31,344 nt of DNA from Condylostoma magnum (taxonomy: Eukaryota; Ciliophora; Heterotrichea; Heterotrichida; Condylostomatidae), in contig CAKKTI010000251.1 in assembly GCA_920105805.1 (NCBI GenBank), forward strand, positions 1-31,344, in the 5' to 3' direction. Under the pieces are notes generated by a model. The model worked only from the letters and a program-made list of their open reading frames with translations. It made no database searches and was not told the origin of the DNA. The translations under genes were made by a program, and so were the position numbers. Of the stretch, positions 11,001 through 21,836 are shown one piece after another. The number at the start of each line of letters is the position of its first letter. The first letter of the stretch is position 1.

Positions 11001-14000
11001 ATTAGATTTGCAAGAAGTGCATTAAGTAGTTAGACTTTAACAAGTTAAACAATCTTCATGGCATTTAATGCATTCCTAATCAACAACAATAGATCCACCT
11101 GGGCATGAGTCCACACATACACTTCCACTTAGTATTTTATCATCATTACACGATGTACACTAATCAATACTTCCCTGACACTCTTTACAGTCAGAATCAC
11201 AAGTAATGCAAACCTCAGAGATTTCAATAGAGCTCGAAGGACACTATAACACACACTACCCTAAATACAGTTTCATCCCAGTATGACAACTCTTACAATT
11301 GTCAACAGCTCCCACACAAGTCTTACAATTTCCATCACAGCCAGTGCACACTCTATTCACTGGTACATAGAAATCATCAGGACATCCATCTATACATTCG
11401 TTCTCATATAAATACTTCCCAGGCTTACAACTTGTACAGAAACTTACATCCCCCTCGCATGTAGAGCACCCCTAGCAATCTTCACATAAATTTCCAACTC
11501 CAACTGTTCCATTAGGGCAGTTTTCCACACACTGGGCTTTTCATATATAAAAACCTCCTGAGCATCCAGTACATGCGTTAACTGCCGAACTGCAATTAGA
11601 GCACTCCTCAGAACACTGCTCACATATATTATTTATATTAGTAGTACCACTCGGGCATTCAGAATCAATACACTCCTATTAGTAAAGCAGGCCATTAACA
11701 CAGCTAGTACACTGTGACTATGTTTCTGTGCAAGTCCTACAAGGAGGATTACAAGGCAGACACTCAGTCTCAGTTTCTATAAATCGCCCGTCAGTAGGAC
11801 AGGAGGTCACACATGCATTTGATCTTAGTTTCAAGGGAGGTTCACAGGATATGCAGTTAGTTGATTAAGATTAGCACTCCTTACAGTTGCTATTGCATTA
11901 ATCACAGTGCAAGGAATCACTGTTCTCAATATAGCCTGCAGGACATTATACATTGCATATACCTTCTAATAGATAAGTCTAAGCCCCTAGGTCAGGAGAC
12001 TAAGTTCTAGTAGTACACGATGTACAGACATCTTTAGAACTGCAAGTATTACAAGGATTCACACACTCCTTACATGCATCACCCTCTCCATAATAGCCTG
12101 ATTAGCATAACCCAGTACATTAATTGTTAGATAAGTAGGGAGTTGGCCCAGATTCATCACATGCTGTGCACTTCTCCTAAGTTTCAATACATTCCTTGCA
12201 TGATGAACTACAATCCACACATTCTGCTTCAGTAGTAGAGGATAAGTCAACCTGCCCAGATTTACAATTAGAGTTGCAAGTTTAGTCGTATAAGTAAGGA
12301 AACTCAGAGTTTATATTGCAGGAAGTACAAGTTGTTGGTATGTTTTAGCAAGTCAGGCAGGGTAAGCTACATGTAAAAGTAGTTGCTAGATTTGTGCTTG
12401 TGTCTATTAAATATCCCCCTGTTTTTGACGTTATTTTCCATGTTTGAGACTGATTAGATGACAGTGGATTTGTCAAATCTGATATAGTTAGAGTTATTTT
12501 TTATGGAGATTGGATTATATTGGTAAAAGCATCCTGCACTTCAATAGTATTTCCAGACTTTAAACAGTTTAAATTTGTGTTCAAAGTTGTAGTAGAGCAG
12601 TTTGAGTTTCCTACAGTGATTTCTTCTGGTATTTCTATTGTAATAGTAGTTCCAATTGGATGAGGATTTACAGGAGTATAACTGATAGTATAGCTCGTGT
12701 TCTTAGCTATTATAGTATCCAAGGCACTTATTATCATATCTGTAATATTTGCAGCGGTTTATGTAGTTACAATTATCCCTGAATTCCTAGCATCTATAGA
12801 ATAATCTTAGTCTGTAATAGTAGTAATACTAAAGGACTCTGAGGGCTGTGTAGAGCTAGGATTTTTAACGTTTCCAATACTAAAAGAAAATTACTCGTTT
12901 TATACTAAATTGGCTTATGTGAGACTAATCTCAGCGGTGATTTCACCTGAAATTTCAATGCATTGAATACTAGCAACTTTAGTGCTAGGAGAGCAACTAG
13001 GATTGGTAGGCAGCTTAACCTAATCAGGTGGTATTACTTTGACCTTAAAAGGACTATAAGTAATATTAAAAACAGTCAAATTGAATACATACTCCACCAA
13101 ATCTCCATTCATCAGCCCCTAAGGCTGCACTGTTACCAATGGTAGTACATTAGGAACACTTGGCTATATATAAACTCCATTTGAAGTTTCATTTATCTTA
13201 TTATCCGACGGGTCATAGGTAGTAGCAACAAACGGCTAGTACCGTTGAGTAGAAGGAGGGTTTTTAACGAAACCTAAAGTAAAAATAACCCTATTTCCAG
13301 GCTAAATGCTACTATTAACCACTCCACCATTCACTCGTATGGAGTTTTATGTAGCAGTGCACTACATTTCTGTATACAAGCCCTACACTGACGCACAACT
13401 ATCCTAAGCTTATGTTACACCGGTAACACCAACACCTTCAGGAAAAACAACTACAATATACCCTCCAATAGGCAACTCTGTTGCAATTTCTAGTTCAAAA
13501 GTGAATGTATTAACAGCCCCGGTTATAAGAGAGGACGGGGTTATTACTACATCATTAAACGGAGCAGGAGAGGCCGTTATAGTCACCCCTGATGTAATTT
13601 CATCTATAACATAACTCTATGCATCAGTTGGATGCGATCTTATTATAAACGACTGTGTAGTTTTGGTAGTGCCTGGATTCTTCACTTAATCTATACTAAA
13701 CTACACAGATCCCCCAGAAAACCCTGAAGGAAATCCATCAATTACCCTCAAAACTTACCCGGTGACCTCACATGTAGCCTAAGAAGAAATTCCACTGATT
13801 GGTGATTTGCAAGGGGAGGAACTGTTAGTAGGTTAGGTTGCATTTGGGAAGACTATGCTTAATGATGCACCGATTGGTGTAAAAGTACTTAGTACAAATT
13901 GAAATGTATAGGATGCGAGCTTGTCTACATATGTGTCTGATAGATTGACAAAGGGACTGCTTGCATTTTAAGTAATTTCGCCTGGATTTACTTAAATAGC

Positions 14001-15266
14001 GTTTGAGATTCCTTAATCTATTGTATTGTCATCTGGAGTTAACGTAGTTATTGTAAAACCTGAGCTAGTGGGTTGGGTTGTCGTCGGATTTGTTATATTT
14101 GTTAAGGTAATGCCTACACCTCCGCCAGAGTCTATGTATTTCTGGAAATAACTACTTATTTGTATCTCAGTGCTACTTATTATACTATATGTGACTGAGT
14201 CACCGTTGAAATCTTATTATACTATCATACTCGTGTCAAATTGTATTTCTTAAGGAATCTTTATTTTTAATTGGCATGTATTGAAAACAGGGTTCTGTAT
14301 ATTAGCAGTGATGTAATACCCCGCTTACATTGCTACTGTAGAGCTGCCTATAATCCAGTATCGAATATTTGTAATTGTTCCTGGTATGTTCACTGTGATA
14401 CCTATAGAACTTCCTCCATCGTAAGATTCGTATATATTGTTGTTTTAGTCCATAATTTAAAACAAAAACCCTTATAAAGGGTTTGAATTTGGAGGATTTC
14501 TTATGTTGTCTATTTTTACTGTTATATTATCTGATATCTCTGTTTAAGCTGCGCCTGTTATTAGTACTTTACGACTACTTTGAGTATAAGAGCAGGTTAA
14601 AGGCCTTAGATTGTCCACCGGGACAATTGAACATACCGGGTTTGTGACTGATATCAAATGCACTAGTTAAGTATCTGAATCTACTAAATCTACGTTCCAA
14701 TAAGGCAAAATAACGCTTAGTTTTGAGCCTGATAGCACGCTTTGGTTGGGCCTGAACTCAAAAAGCCAGCTAGCAATATCCCCTATTATATTAGACTGGG
14801 AAGTTATACTTGCTCCTGACATCTATCTTGCCTCTGCTGTAATTCTTAGTATATTCTCCCCTATTAACTATCCTAGTATATTACCCTCTGAGTCTAATAC
14901 AGTAATTTCTATTGCCGCAGTTCTTGCTGTAGTTGTAGGATTAGTTACAGAGTCAATGCTTAGCTAGATCACTGATTATTATGAGGAGTACGGGTTTTTT
15001 ATAATAAGTGTATTTGAAGCTACCTCACATTTAGTGCCAGCAGCTGAGTTAGTTAGAGTACAAGGGTAATCATTAGAGTCTTATAGGGAAACTGCATCTG
15101 GAAAGCGGATCCTTATTTGATGACTTGCCTGTATTGATGGAGATGATAGGACTGTAAATAAGTAAGTTGCTGGAATTGATATAGTTTTAGGAGAGATATC
15201 AAAGTTCATTACTTATAATTCAATGCTTTGTGTTGTTATAATTAGTATTAAATTGAAAATATTCAT
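5025..15266 (-). CDS. Giant cysteine-rich multi-pass membrane receptor-like protein
   Basis: A single uninterrupted frame of 3413 codons from ATG 15266 to TGA 5025-5027. ATG 15266 is chosen over 15209 because it adds a signal peptide (MNIFNLILIITTQ). Residues about 20-950 hold some eight beta-sandwich-like units, each ending in a motif such as VKNPSSTQ, with many N-glycosylation sequons. Residues about 966-2655 are dozens of furin/growth-factor-receptor-type Cys modules (CxxC, CxxCP.G, YL....C). Residues about 2675-2892 contain six or seven hydrophobic helices. The last about 520 residues are cytoplasmic, charged, with four 57-residue repeats. Eight in-frame TGA codons read as Trp, six of them in the membrane helices (for example IAIWGIIAFLSWCFVG), alongside about eight TGG. 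Large furin-repeat membrane proteins are common in ciliates. A surface receptor or adhesion role is inference. The stop sits in the cluster TAA GAA TAG TGA TAA. The proline-rich gene ends 30 bases upstream. Confidence 0.85.
5500..6095 (-). repeat. Four 57-residue cytoplasmic tail repeats
   Basis: Within the giant protein the core motif R-x-F-x-x-A-K/R-I-x-D recurs as RKGFKGARIVDLE, QREFNNAKILNKQ, RKSFHQSRIVDKQ and RRDFKGAKIIDLE. The core Phe codons lie near 6057, 5888, 5711 and 5545, a period of about 57 residues. The linkers share a pattern of Pro-Ile, an Asp-Tyr-Asp-like stretch, then V-D-x-x-D-V-x-x-A-T. The DNA has diverged but the protein pattern is clear. Function unknown; a binding site for a cytoplasmic partner is a reasonable inference. 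Confidence 0.7.
7290..12375 (-). repeat. Furin/GFR-type cysteine-rich repeat array
   Basis: About 1690 residues of the giant protein made of short Cys modules of the form C-x2-C-x3-C-x2-C, then a loop with Y or L plus Tyr, then C-x3-CP-x-G. Spacing varies from about 40 to 50 residues. Cys codons alternate TGT and TGC and the modules are well diverged, so this is an old array and not a recent DNA-level expansion. The disulfide-rich content and upstream signal peptide place it outside the cell. Confidence 0.8.
12440..15210 (-). repeat. About eight NP-ST ectodomain repeats
   Basis: The N-terminal ectodomain of the giant protein repeats a unit of about 110-130 residues. Each unit carries a hydrophobic strand ending in an Asn-Pro-Ser/Thr-Thr turn: SVTNPTTT, NIRNPPNSNP, NITNPTTTQP, QVKNPGTTKT, FVKNPPSTQR, NVKNPSSTQP and DLTNPLSSNQ. 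A strand rich in Ile/Thr and an Asn/Asp-x-Ile-Asp end follow. One or two Cys precede the turn in several units. The pattern suggests tandem immunoglobulin-like or similar beta-sandwiches. I cannot assign a named family. Confidence 0.65.
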
Positions 15267-15296
15267 TTATTGTTAGAAAATTTTAAAAAGTAATAA

Positions 15297-16958
15297 TCAA
15301 TCATAAGAACTACTCCAAGAGCCTTCCGAGGGAGTTTTTTGATGGTTTATGAAGGGTTTTATAACTGGAGGGTCAATTTCTTAGCGTCTTTGTTCTAGTT
15401 GCTTGCTTAAATAATCGGGATCTGGCACTTTTCGCTGATTTAGTTTTTCTTTAAGCTCCTTCATTACTTAGTTTGAGGCTGGTATGGGATTTTACTATGA
15501 TTTATTTGGAATTATTATTTGATGCTGTTTTATAGCAGGAGGAGGAGGAGGTGGAGGTGGAGGTTAAGCTTAGCTGCTTTAAGAGTTTTTCTGTATAAGA
15601 TTTGCTGGAGGCGGAGGTGGTGGTGGTGCATTCTACTTTTATATAAGATTAGCTGGAGGAGGTGGTGGGGGTGGTGCATTCTACTTTTATATAAGATTAG
15701 CTGGAGGAGGTGGTGGGGGTGGTGCATTCTACTTTTATATAGGATCTGCTGGAGGAGGTGGAGGTGGTGGTACATTTTACTTTTATAAAGGATCTGCTGG
15801 AGGAGGAGGCATTTTCAAGCTTTATTCAGGATCTGCTGGAGGAGGAGGCATTTTCAACTCTTCATTTGATTCGTCTTTATTCTAAGCAGGCTCTATTGGT
15901 TATTTTTCTTGGATTTTTGATTCCTCCTCTTAGTCATTAGATTCCATTATGCCATTATTTTGCAAAGGTTATTACAATTTTTCACTATCTTCAGGCTATT
16001 GAATATCACTACTTTATGCATCAACTGGCAAAACTTAATTAGAATGTGGCTATTTCTTCTAAGGGACCTCTTATTATTAATCAATAGACTACTGGGGCAA
16101 TATTTAGTTTTTCCTAGGAGATTGAAAAGTAGTTTACTTTGATATAGAATTAGATTTGAGTATAATATCAGCACTTTTTTCCTCTTCTTTATCTACCTAG
16201 TTAGGCTATTATGCTTCCTCACTTTATTATTAATTTTTGGTTAAATCTTCTTCAAAAATGTTCTTATACAAAGCTCTGCTTTTATTAATAATTACCTCAT
16301 GTCCGGCTTATTCTCTAGCTTTTGTAAATGTCTGCCTTTATTAAACTGCTTATTATTTCAACTGGTCTAATACCACTTAACTTTTTTGCTGATTTTTTCA
16401 TGTTTCTAGTAAAATTACAAGTTCATTTAACCCTTATTCCATGAATGATCCCTTTGCTTACTTTACATATTAATCTAGTATATAATTATTACCCTTTTTA
16501 CGTTTCAGTAAGTCAGTTTCTATTAATGATCTTTTAGTCTCATTGCATTACTCAAAAGAATTCAAATCAAATTGAAATCTTAGGTAAGGATCATTAATAT
16601 GCATATCAGTTTAAACATAAGGAAGTGTTTCAATAATGTTTTTATAAGGAACATTTTGACCTTTGCTTCCTTCATAGAATTATTTTTTCCATTCTAAAAT
16701 CCACTTTGTCTCCATTTCGTGTAGTAAATCATTAAAACTAGCACCTGTTTTAAGGTTCTTTTGGGCTATTTTATCAGATATTTCTTTATTATATTTAGTG
16801 TAGATTTCTAAAAAGATCAAGCTCATAATTCTTTCCACCTCCTACTGATCAAGATTCATATGTATAGTTCTTTTCTATAGTACTGTATCACACAAATGAT
16901 GAGGGGTAATTAAAGGGCTAGTTACCTTGACTTTGTCCTTCGATCCGCAGATTCCCAT
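15297..16958 (-). CDS. Proline-rich protein with N-myristoylation motif
   Basis: Frame of 553 codons from ATG 16958 to TGA 15297-15299. It starts MGICGSKDKVK, a classic Gly-2 myristoylation plus Cys-4 palmitoylation context, so membrane anchoring is likely. Residues about 40-220 are helical and charged (for example EVERIMSLIFLEIYTKYNKE), followed by a Gln-rich linker with most Gln as TAA or TAG. Then come proline tracts: PPPPADP units and several copies of a 16-residue unit with seven prolines (NAPPPPPPPANLI). The tail is VMKELKEKLNQRK followed by a short acidic/Ser end. Polyproline followed by a short basic helix recalls WASP-family or profilin-binding actin regulators, but I see no clear WH2-CA or FH2 domain. 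One TGA (in LLETWKNQ) reads as Trp. Its stop is 30 bases from the ATG of the giant gene. Confidence 0.75.
15613..15860 (-). repeat. In-gene tandem repeat coding polyproline units
   Basis: On the plus strand, GCATTCTACTTTTATATAAG recurs with a 48-base period (anchors at 15628, 15676, 15724 and a diverged one at 15772). Two 39-base units follow near 15811 and 15850. Units 2 and 3 are nearly identical, so the expansion is recent. Translated on the minus strand it gives the 16-residue polyproline unit four times and a 13-residue KMPPPPADP unit twice. It is likely length-variable between strains. Confidence 0.85.
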
Positions 16959-17233
16959 TTTAACTAAATTTATGCTATTTATCTTTACATGTATTTAATC
17001 TATTTATATAGCATCAAATTTCTCCATACATACAATAACCAATTCTGTTATTAAATTTCCTCAAAGCTTTATTAATTTTTATTTCCATGGAACTTCAGCT
17101 GATAAGTGACGGAACATAAAAAACTGATAATTTAGCATAGATCTTAAGGGAAATCTGCTCATAAAACAGTATAAAGCTAGATATTGTTGAAAATTAGAAG
17201 CTCCCAGAATTTGCTAAGCCTTCTTTAACTATA
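16959..17233. promoter_or_regulatory. Divergent promoter region between the two gene clusters
   Basis: These 275 bases separate the minus-strand cluster (leftward from 16958) from the plus-strand cluster (rightward from 17234). Both start ATGs face away from it, so it must contain transcription signals for both first genes. It is AT-rich. I see no motif I can name. The true start of the rightward gene could also be the in-frame ATG at 17297. Confidence 0.4.
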
Positions 17234-17536
17234 ATGAACAATTCCTAAGTAGAACACCAAATCCTAAAAATTTATGAACTAGTAGGAGGAGAAAACATGA
17301 GTTAAGAAAGCTTCAATTATGTACTTTCAAAGTACAGCGTACTAAACTGTGACATTCAGCAAGATCCAAGACAATATCCGTACAATTCTGATGAGCTACT
17401 AAACTTTCCCCTACAAATTGAAAGATGTAGTGACTCAGTCTTAGACAGCCAAGCAAAAGAAACTATTCCTCAAGCTACTAAGAACTTCACCGCTAAAATC
17501 ACAGAATTATACGAAGAAATTTATTCTAATTAGTAA
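17234..17536 (+). CDS. Small protein of unknown family (99 residues)
   Basis: Frame from ATG 17234 (in-frame alternative ATG 17297) to tandem TAG TAA 17531-17536. The product is mixed-charge and helix-prone (EHQILKIYELVGGEN, AKITELYEEIYSN), uses both Cys and Pro, and does not look like a random translation. The TAG TAA is followed by one base and then the ATG of the coiled-coil gene in another frame. If TAG and TAA were only Gln here, the frame would overlap the next gene by over 100 bases. No family is recognised. It could be an N-terminal exon of the next gene, but I found no splice pair that joins the frames cleanly. Confidence 0.5.
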
Positions 17537-17537
17537 A

Positions 17538-19163
17538 ATGGAAGAAGACAATAACGATTTTAAAATTGAGGAGAAAATTTCAAATATAAAAGAAACTCTG
17601 AAAAAGTTAACAGTTTCTATACTACCAGATGATGACTAAAACTCTAATTACTTTTATCATAAGCCCAGAGAGGCTTGCAAAACTATGGACTACGATTTGG
17701 ATATTACAGAAGATCAATCGATTATTGACGATGACCGCCAATTCGCATTTTCTCCTATACCTAGTCCTTATTAGTATGTTTAATACCATAAACCTGCAAA
17801 GCCTGAATAAGAAGGCAGTTAATAATCCCCAAAATTTGCAAAATAGGACGGATCACCTTAGAAATCAATTGTTTTGGACTACGGAAGTAATAGTATTATA
17901 GAGAATCACTGGTCTAGAATTGAACGTAATGAAGAAAAACATGAAAGACTATAAGAGTCTGAGTTATCTTTAGTTTTAGATTATGAAAAGGAAAAAATTT
18001 AGCAACTAGAGAGAAAATTACAATACAAAGAAAATATTATTTAAGAAATGACGAAACTTTAGAATGATCTTTTATAAAGCAACGACGTTTTATAGTCAAA
18101 GTATAACGATTTACAACGAGAAAACCGTATATTAATAGAAAGCAATAAAAAGGAAGATTACAAAAGAAATTCTGATCGTTAGAATAATAATTAAGAATCA
18201 ACTGAGCTTAGGTACTTGAAATAAGTAGTAAAAGAAATGGAGTAAAGCTTAATAGGAGTTGAGAAAAACAATGAGTCGTTATAAAAGTAAATTGATTAAA
18301 AGAACTAATTACTAAAAAACTAAGACTAGTAAATAACATATTTAAAAAGCTGTGTTGCTTAAAACGAGGAAGACATTGCAGGTTTAACAAAGTATAAGTA
18401 TCAATAAAGTGAAGCCCATGCGATTTGTAATAAGTAAATAAAATAGCTTTAAGGTGAATGTTAATTGCTTTAAAAAAGAAAGATTAATGTAAAAGTGAAC
18501 AAATCTCCTAGTAGAATCCCATAATCTGCTAGAAATGGTGAAGTATCCTAGCGACGTATTGTCCAGCTGGAATAAGCGTTATAGGAGGCCTTAAAATCAA
18601 AAAGATCTTTATCATCAGGTAGGAACAATACTCCTTCTCGCTCAAAAAGTGCGAATAGAAATACACATAAATAAACTAAAACTAGAAAGGAATCTTAAAG
18701 AATAATAGAAGATTTAATGGCTGAGTTAAAAATATCATCAAAGGTCGGTGTTATAAACTCTGTAAGAGATTTAATCAGATAATAAAGAAACTTTACTCAG
18801 GCTCAAAAATTCATTGATAAAGTAACAAGCTTAGTAATTGACTGCTCACCCCCTAATCACTTTGAATAACACTTGTCACTTAAAAAGATCTGGAGGTGAA
18901 TTCGTAGACTTATTGAAGAATATCTCAATATCAAAAAGGATAGTTAATCATTGGATGCTTATAAGTAAGTTGTGGAAAAAGTACTAAATATATTAAACAT
19001 AAAGTTTATTGAGGATATACCGAAAAAGATTAAAAAATTAATTAGGACAAAGCCATTACATACAAGGACTAATTTAGATAAAACTAATCAGTCTTCTCCA
19101 TATAGAAAGCATAATATGAGTGATATTGAGAATAAACCTCGAAGGCATTTTTAAATATAATGA
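17538..19163 (+). CDS. Coiled-coil protein, possibly cytoskeletal or basal-body
   Basis: Frame of 541 codons from ATG 17538 to TGA 19161-19163, preceded in frame by TAA ATA TAA, so the true end could be a few codons earlier. The N-terminal 130 residues are acidic and Pro/Ser-containing. Residues about 130-310 are heptad-like (QLERKLQYKENIIQEM, LQSKYNDLQRENRILIES). A Ser/Arg-rich basic linker (SGRNNTPSRSKSANRN) follows. The C-terminal 170 residues form a globular helical part (IIEDLMAELKISSKVGVINS, SLKKIWRWIRRLIEEYLNIK) where one Trp is TGA. This architecture resembles centrosomal or ciliary coiled-coil proteins, but I do not recognise a specific family. Confidence 0.8.
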
Positions 19164-19210
19164 GTTTTATTTGTAGATTTGTGTTTAAAAAACTTAAGAT
19201 TTATTTTAAA

Positions 19211-20338
19211 ATGGAATCCTTATTCGACACATCCTAAAGGGAAACTCAACCCATAAAACATAAGAGATATTCAGTTTAAAATTCACTTAACAGTAGTATT
19301 GTTTATGATATGAATAATTCAATACACGAAGGATTTGATAGGACTGTGCAATAAATAAGATTACGGAATACACATGAGAAGTTATTTAAAAGGAAACTAA
19401 ACTTCGAAAATAAGGGAAGATATAACTATAATTAGAGCATTGTAGACTTCGATAAGTTGTCAGTGCGTAATAAAGGCTTACGATATAAGCAAACATTGAT
19501 TATTAAAGATTAAATATAATAAATGCTATAAGGAAGGAGTAGGCGTAATTATTCTTAATGTGATTTTAGGGAATTAAGTTTAGATTAATCATAACATAAT
19601 AAGAACAATTCTATAGATTCAGTAAATATTGATACAAGTAGTTAAAATATTACAAGATAATCAGATGATAGTATAAAAAAGGACAAACTTTAGAACTATA
19701 ATGAAATAGTTCAATAAGGAGTATGCAAAATTATAACTTTAAGCAATAATATAACCAATTAGCATATAACATAAACTTTTTAATTACTCAAAAGAAATGT
19801 GATAATAACTTAAAAGCTCATTTCTAGTATAAATCTACTTACAAAAGTTAAATACAGCAAGTGCTTATCACTGTCATTTTCTAAGATTAAATTATTCAGA
19901 AAGTAAAATATAAAAGTGTAATAGTGGTATATCTAATAAAAGCCACATATTGAAATAGATTATTATGAAAAAACCTAACAATTAGTGGAAAATCTTTAAA
20001 TTAAGATGTCTAATATTTTCACATCCAATAAAAGAAACTTTTTTAAAAGAGTTAAGACTAATACAGGATTAAAAGCGCATTTATAAGTTTAGGATTTGCC
20101 AGCTTTAAGAAAGGCAATAAGTTATACTCCATCAAAAATAAGATAAAGTCAATATGACAGTAGAAAACTAACTTTAAAGCAACGTATAAAGAGATTGTCT
20201 AAAAGGCTAATATTACTAGAGAGAAATCCAATCATTTCATCATTGAGAAATTAGGATTATGATATAAATTTCAGTTAAAGCCAAATAAATCAGAAGTACT
20301 TAATCTAAAACAGAAGCTAGTTAAATTTTAGACTTTAA
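19211..20338 (+). CDS. Basic protein of unknown family
   Basis: Frame from ATG 19211 (MESLFDTSQRETQPIKHKR) to TAA TAA at 20336-20341, with a TGA at 20345-20347. About 375 residues, rich in Lys, Arg, Asn, Ser and Gln, with no membrane segment. The stretch SKIRQSQYDSRKLTLKQRIK is typical. No TGA is used as Trp before the end. The start codon of the following ORF lies inside the stop cluster, in another frame. An alternative is one gene with a short GT-AG intron (for example 20274-20293, 20 nt), which would fuse the two frames. I prefer two genes because of the stop cluster and the well-placed ATG. Confidence 0.6.
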
Positions 20339-20343
20339 TAAAT

Positions 20344-20928
20344 ATGAAAAACGATTTTTTGTAAATATAAGACTCAAAAAGTACCGATACAATACGAGGA
20401 AGATACCAATAGACAATAAATAGAGTCCAAACAATAGTTCCCGATATTAAACGACCAGAAAGCATTTAAAGGACTGGCAAAGGATTCAAAGCCTAAAATA
20501 ACTTTTAATTATAATATTTAGGACAGGCAAAAGATCTAACAAAGGAAGATCTAGTAAAATAACTTTAATAACTCCAATAAATAAATAAAGGATTAGTGAA
20601 AGAGCTATAAGAAACAAAGGCAGATAATCTTAGAATGAAAAGCAAGCTAAAAAATTAATTCAAACAGCCTACATTATCCACAAGGCAATGTAATGATATT
20701 AACATTTCACCAAGACTGGCTATTAATGGAATTTTAAACAATAAAAACTTAAATCCAGTTTCTATTCTAAAAATTCAGGGACCTCCTAAAAAGTAAAGAG
20801 TTCTTTTCTCAAGAAATCTTGAAAGGGTTGCTTAAATTTCCGATATTGATCATTAATTGCAATCGGAATCCCTTTCACCTAATTTTCTTAGAAATATAAA
20901 AACTCCTGATATAAATACAAAAAAGTGA
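20344..20928 (+). CDS. Small coiled-coil protein of unknown family
   Basis: Frame of 194 codons from ATG 20344 to TGA 20926-20928. The middle is a clear amphipathic helix (LTKEDLVKQLQQLQQINKGL, VKELQETKADNLRMKSKL). The C-terminal part is Ser/Pro/Asn-rich and basic (ILKIQGPPKKQRVLFSRNLE). The ATG overlaps the TGA of the preceding frame as ATGA. It may be the 3' exon of the preceding gene instead; the coding frame here is certain, the start is not. No family is recognised. Confidence 0.6.
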
Positions 20929-21067
20929 ATGAAAGACTCTTGATACAATAATAAGCCTTATTATTAGCGGAGAACTAGTGGAAATTACTTAAGAAGTTGT
21001 ATTGGTAATTAGTATAAATTTTAGTGTATTATAACAGTGTTTTAAGTATTTATATCAAATATAAAAA

Positions 21068-21817
21068 ATGAATTACTAGGACTAAGTGTAAGAGCAATAT
21101 AAAAACTTGGCATAAGGAATACAGCTACCTAATATTAAAATAGGCAAATCAACTAAGCGATAAAGGTCATATAAGAGTCTTAGTTCAAGATAATCAGTTG
21201 ATTACTTAGACAACCAATTAAATTCAATAAGATAACTTAATTTCCTAGACGATGAGTATGATTTTAAAGACCTCCTACTGTTAAATGACTATCATAAAAT
21301 AACTAACAATAAAGACTAAAAATAACTATTTAATGATAGTAACATACTCAAGTGTAAACGAAAGATAGGGAAACATATGAAATTCACACATAAACGAATT
21401 TCTTTTGATGTACAGAGGAAAATATAACCTAAAACTTTATTCATCAAGCATAAAAAGGTAGACATGCCAGCAGATTTAGTTATAATGTCTAAAGTTCGTA
21501 GAGGAATAATACAAGAAATCAAGACAAAAAACATAAAAAATTTTAATTAAGACGTTTTTGATGAATTACGCTGAAAGTTTATCCCTGATGAATTGAAAAG
21601 CAAGTTTAATTTTTGTAACTTTTATTCAGAGGAAATAGCTTAAAGAGAAAAGGAAGCCAAAGAGTTTACTAGTAAAAGCTAATATAGCAATGTTGCCAAC
21701 TCAATTCTAGCTTTAAACAGAAGATCAAAGAGGAATATAAAGCAATTTCTCGTGAATTCCTTACCAAGAAGCTCTCGTTTCCTACAAAATAAGTACTATA
21801 AGGCTAAAAATAACTGA
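21068..21817 (+). CDS. Basic protein of unknown family (249 residues)
   Basis: Frame from ATG 21068 to TGA 21815-21817. It starts MNYQDQVQEQYKNLAQGIQL, then has Ser/Arg stretches (KRQRSYKSLSSRQSVDYL) and a long Lys/Arg-rich region (LKCKRKIGKHMKFTHKRISF), ending RSSRFLQNKYYKAKNN. One in-frame TGA reads as Trp (ELRWKFIPDELK). No membrane segment and no named domain. A high basic charge like its upstream neighbours suggests a nucleic-acid- or cytoskeleton-binding role, which is inference only. The next gene starts 19 bases downstream. Confidence 0.75.
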
Positions 21818-21836
21818 TGTAATCTATTATAATAAA

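Noticed and set aside
5025-15266. Reading this region as a string of broken genes because of many TAA, TAG and TGA
   Set aside because: With the reassigned code it is one frame of 3413 codons with regular Cys modules and conserved Trp positions, so it is intact.
15519-15788. Arg/Trp-rich plus-strand ORF and His/Leu-rich minus-strand ORF over the proline repeats
   Set aside because: Both are out-of-frame shadows of the minus-strand polyproline repeat; the repeat makes every frame periodic.
17531-17540. Programmed frameshift joining the 99-residue ORF to the coiled-coil ORF
   Set aside because: The candidate junctions in the cluster need different shifts (+1 here, -1 at 20344), so one frameshift mechanism does not explain them; separate genes are simpler.
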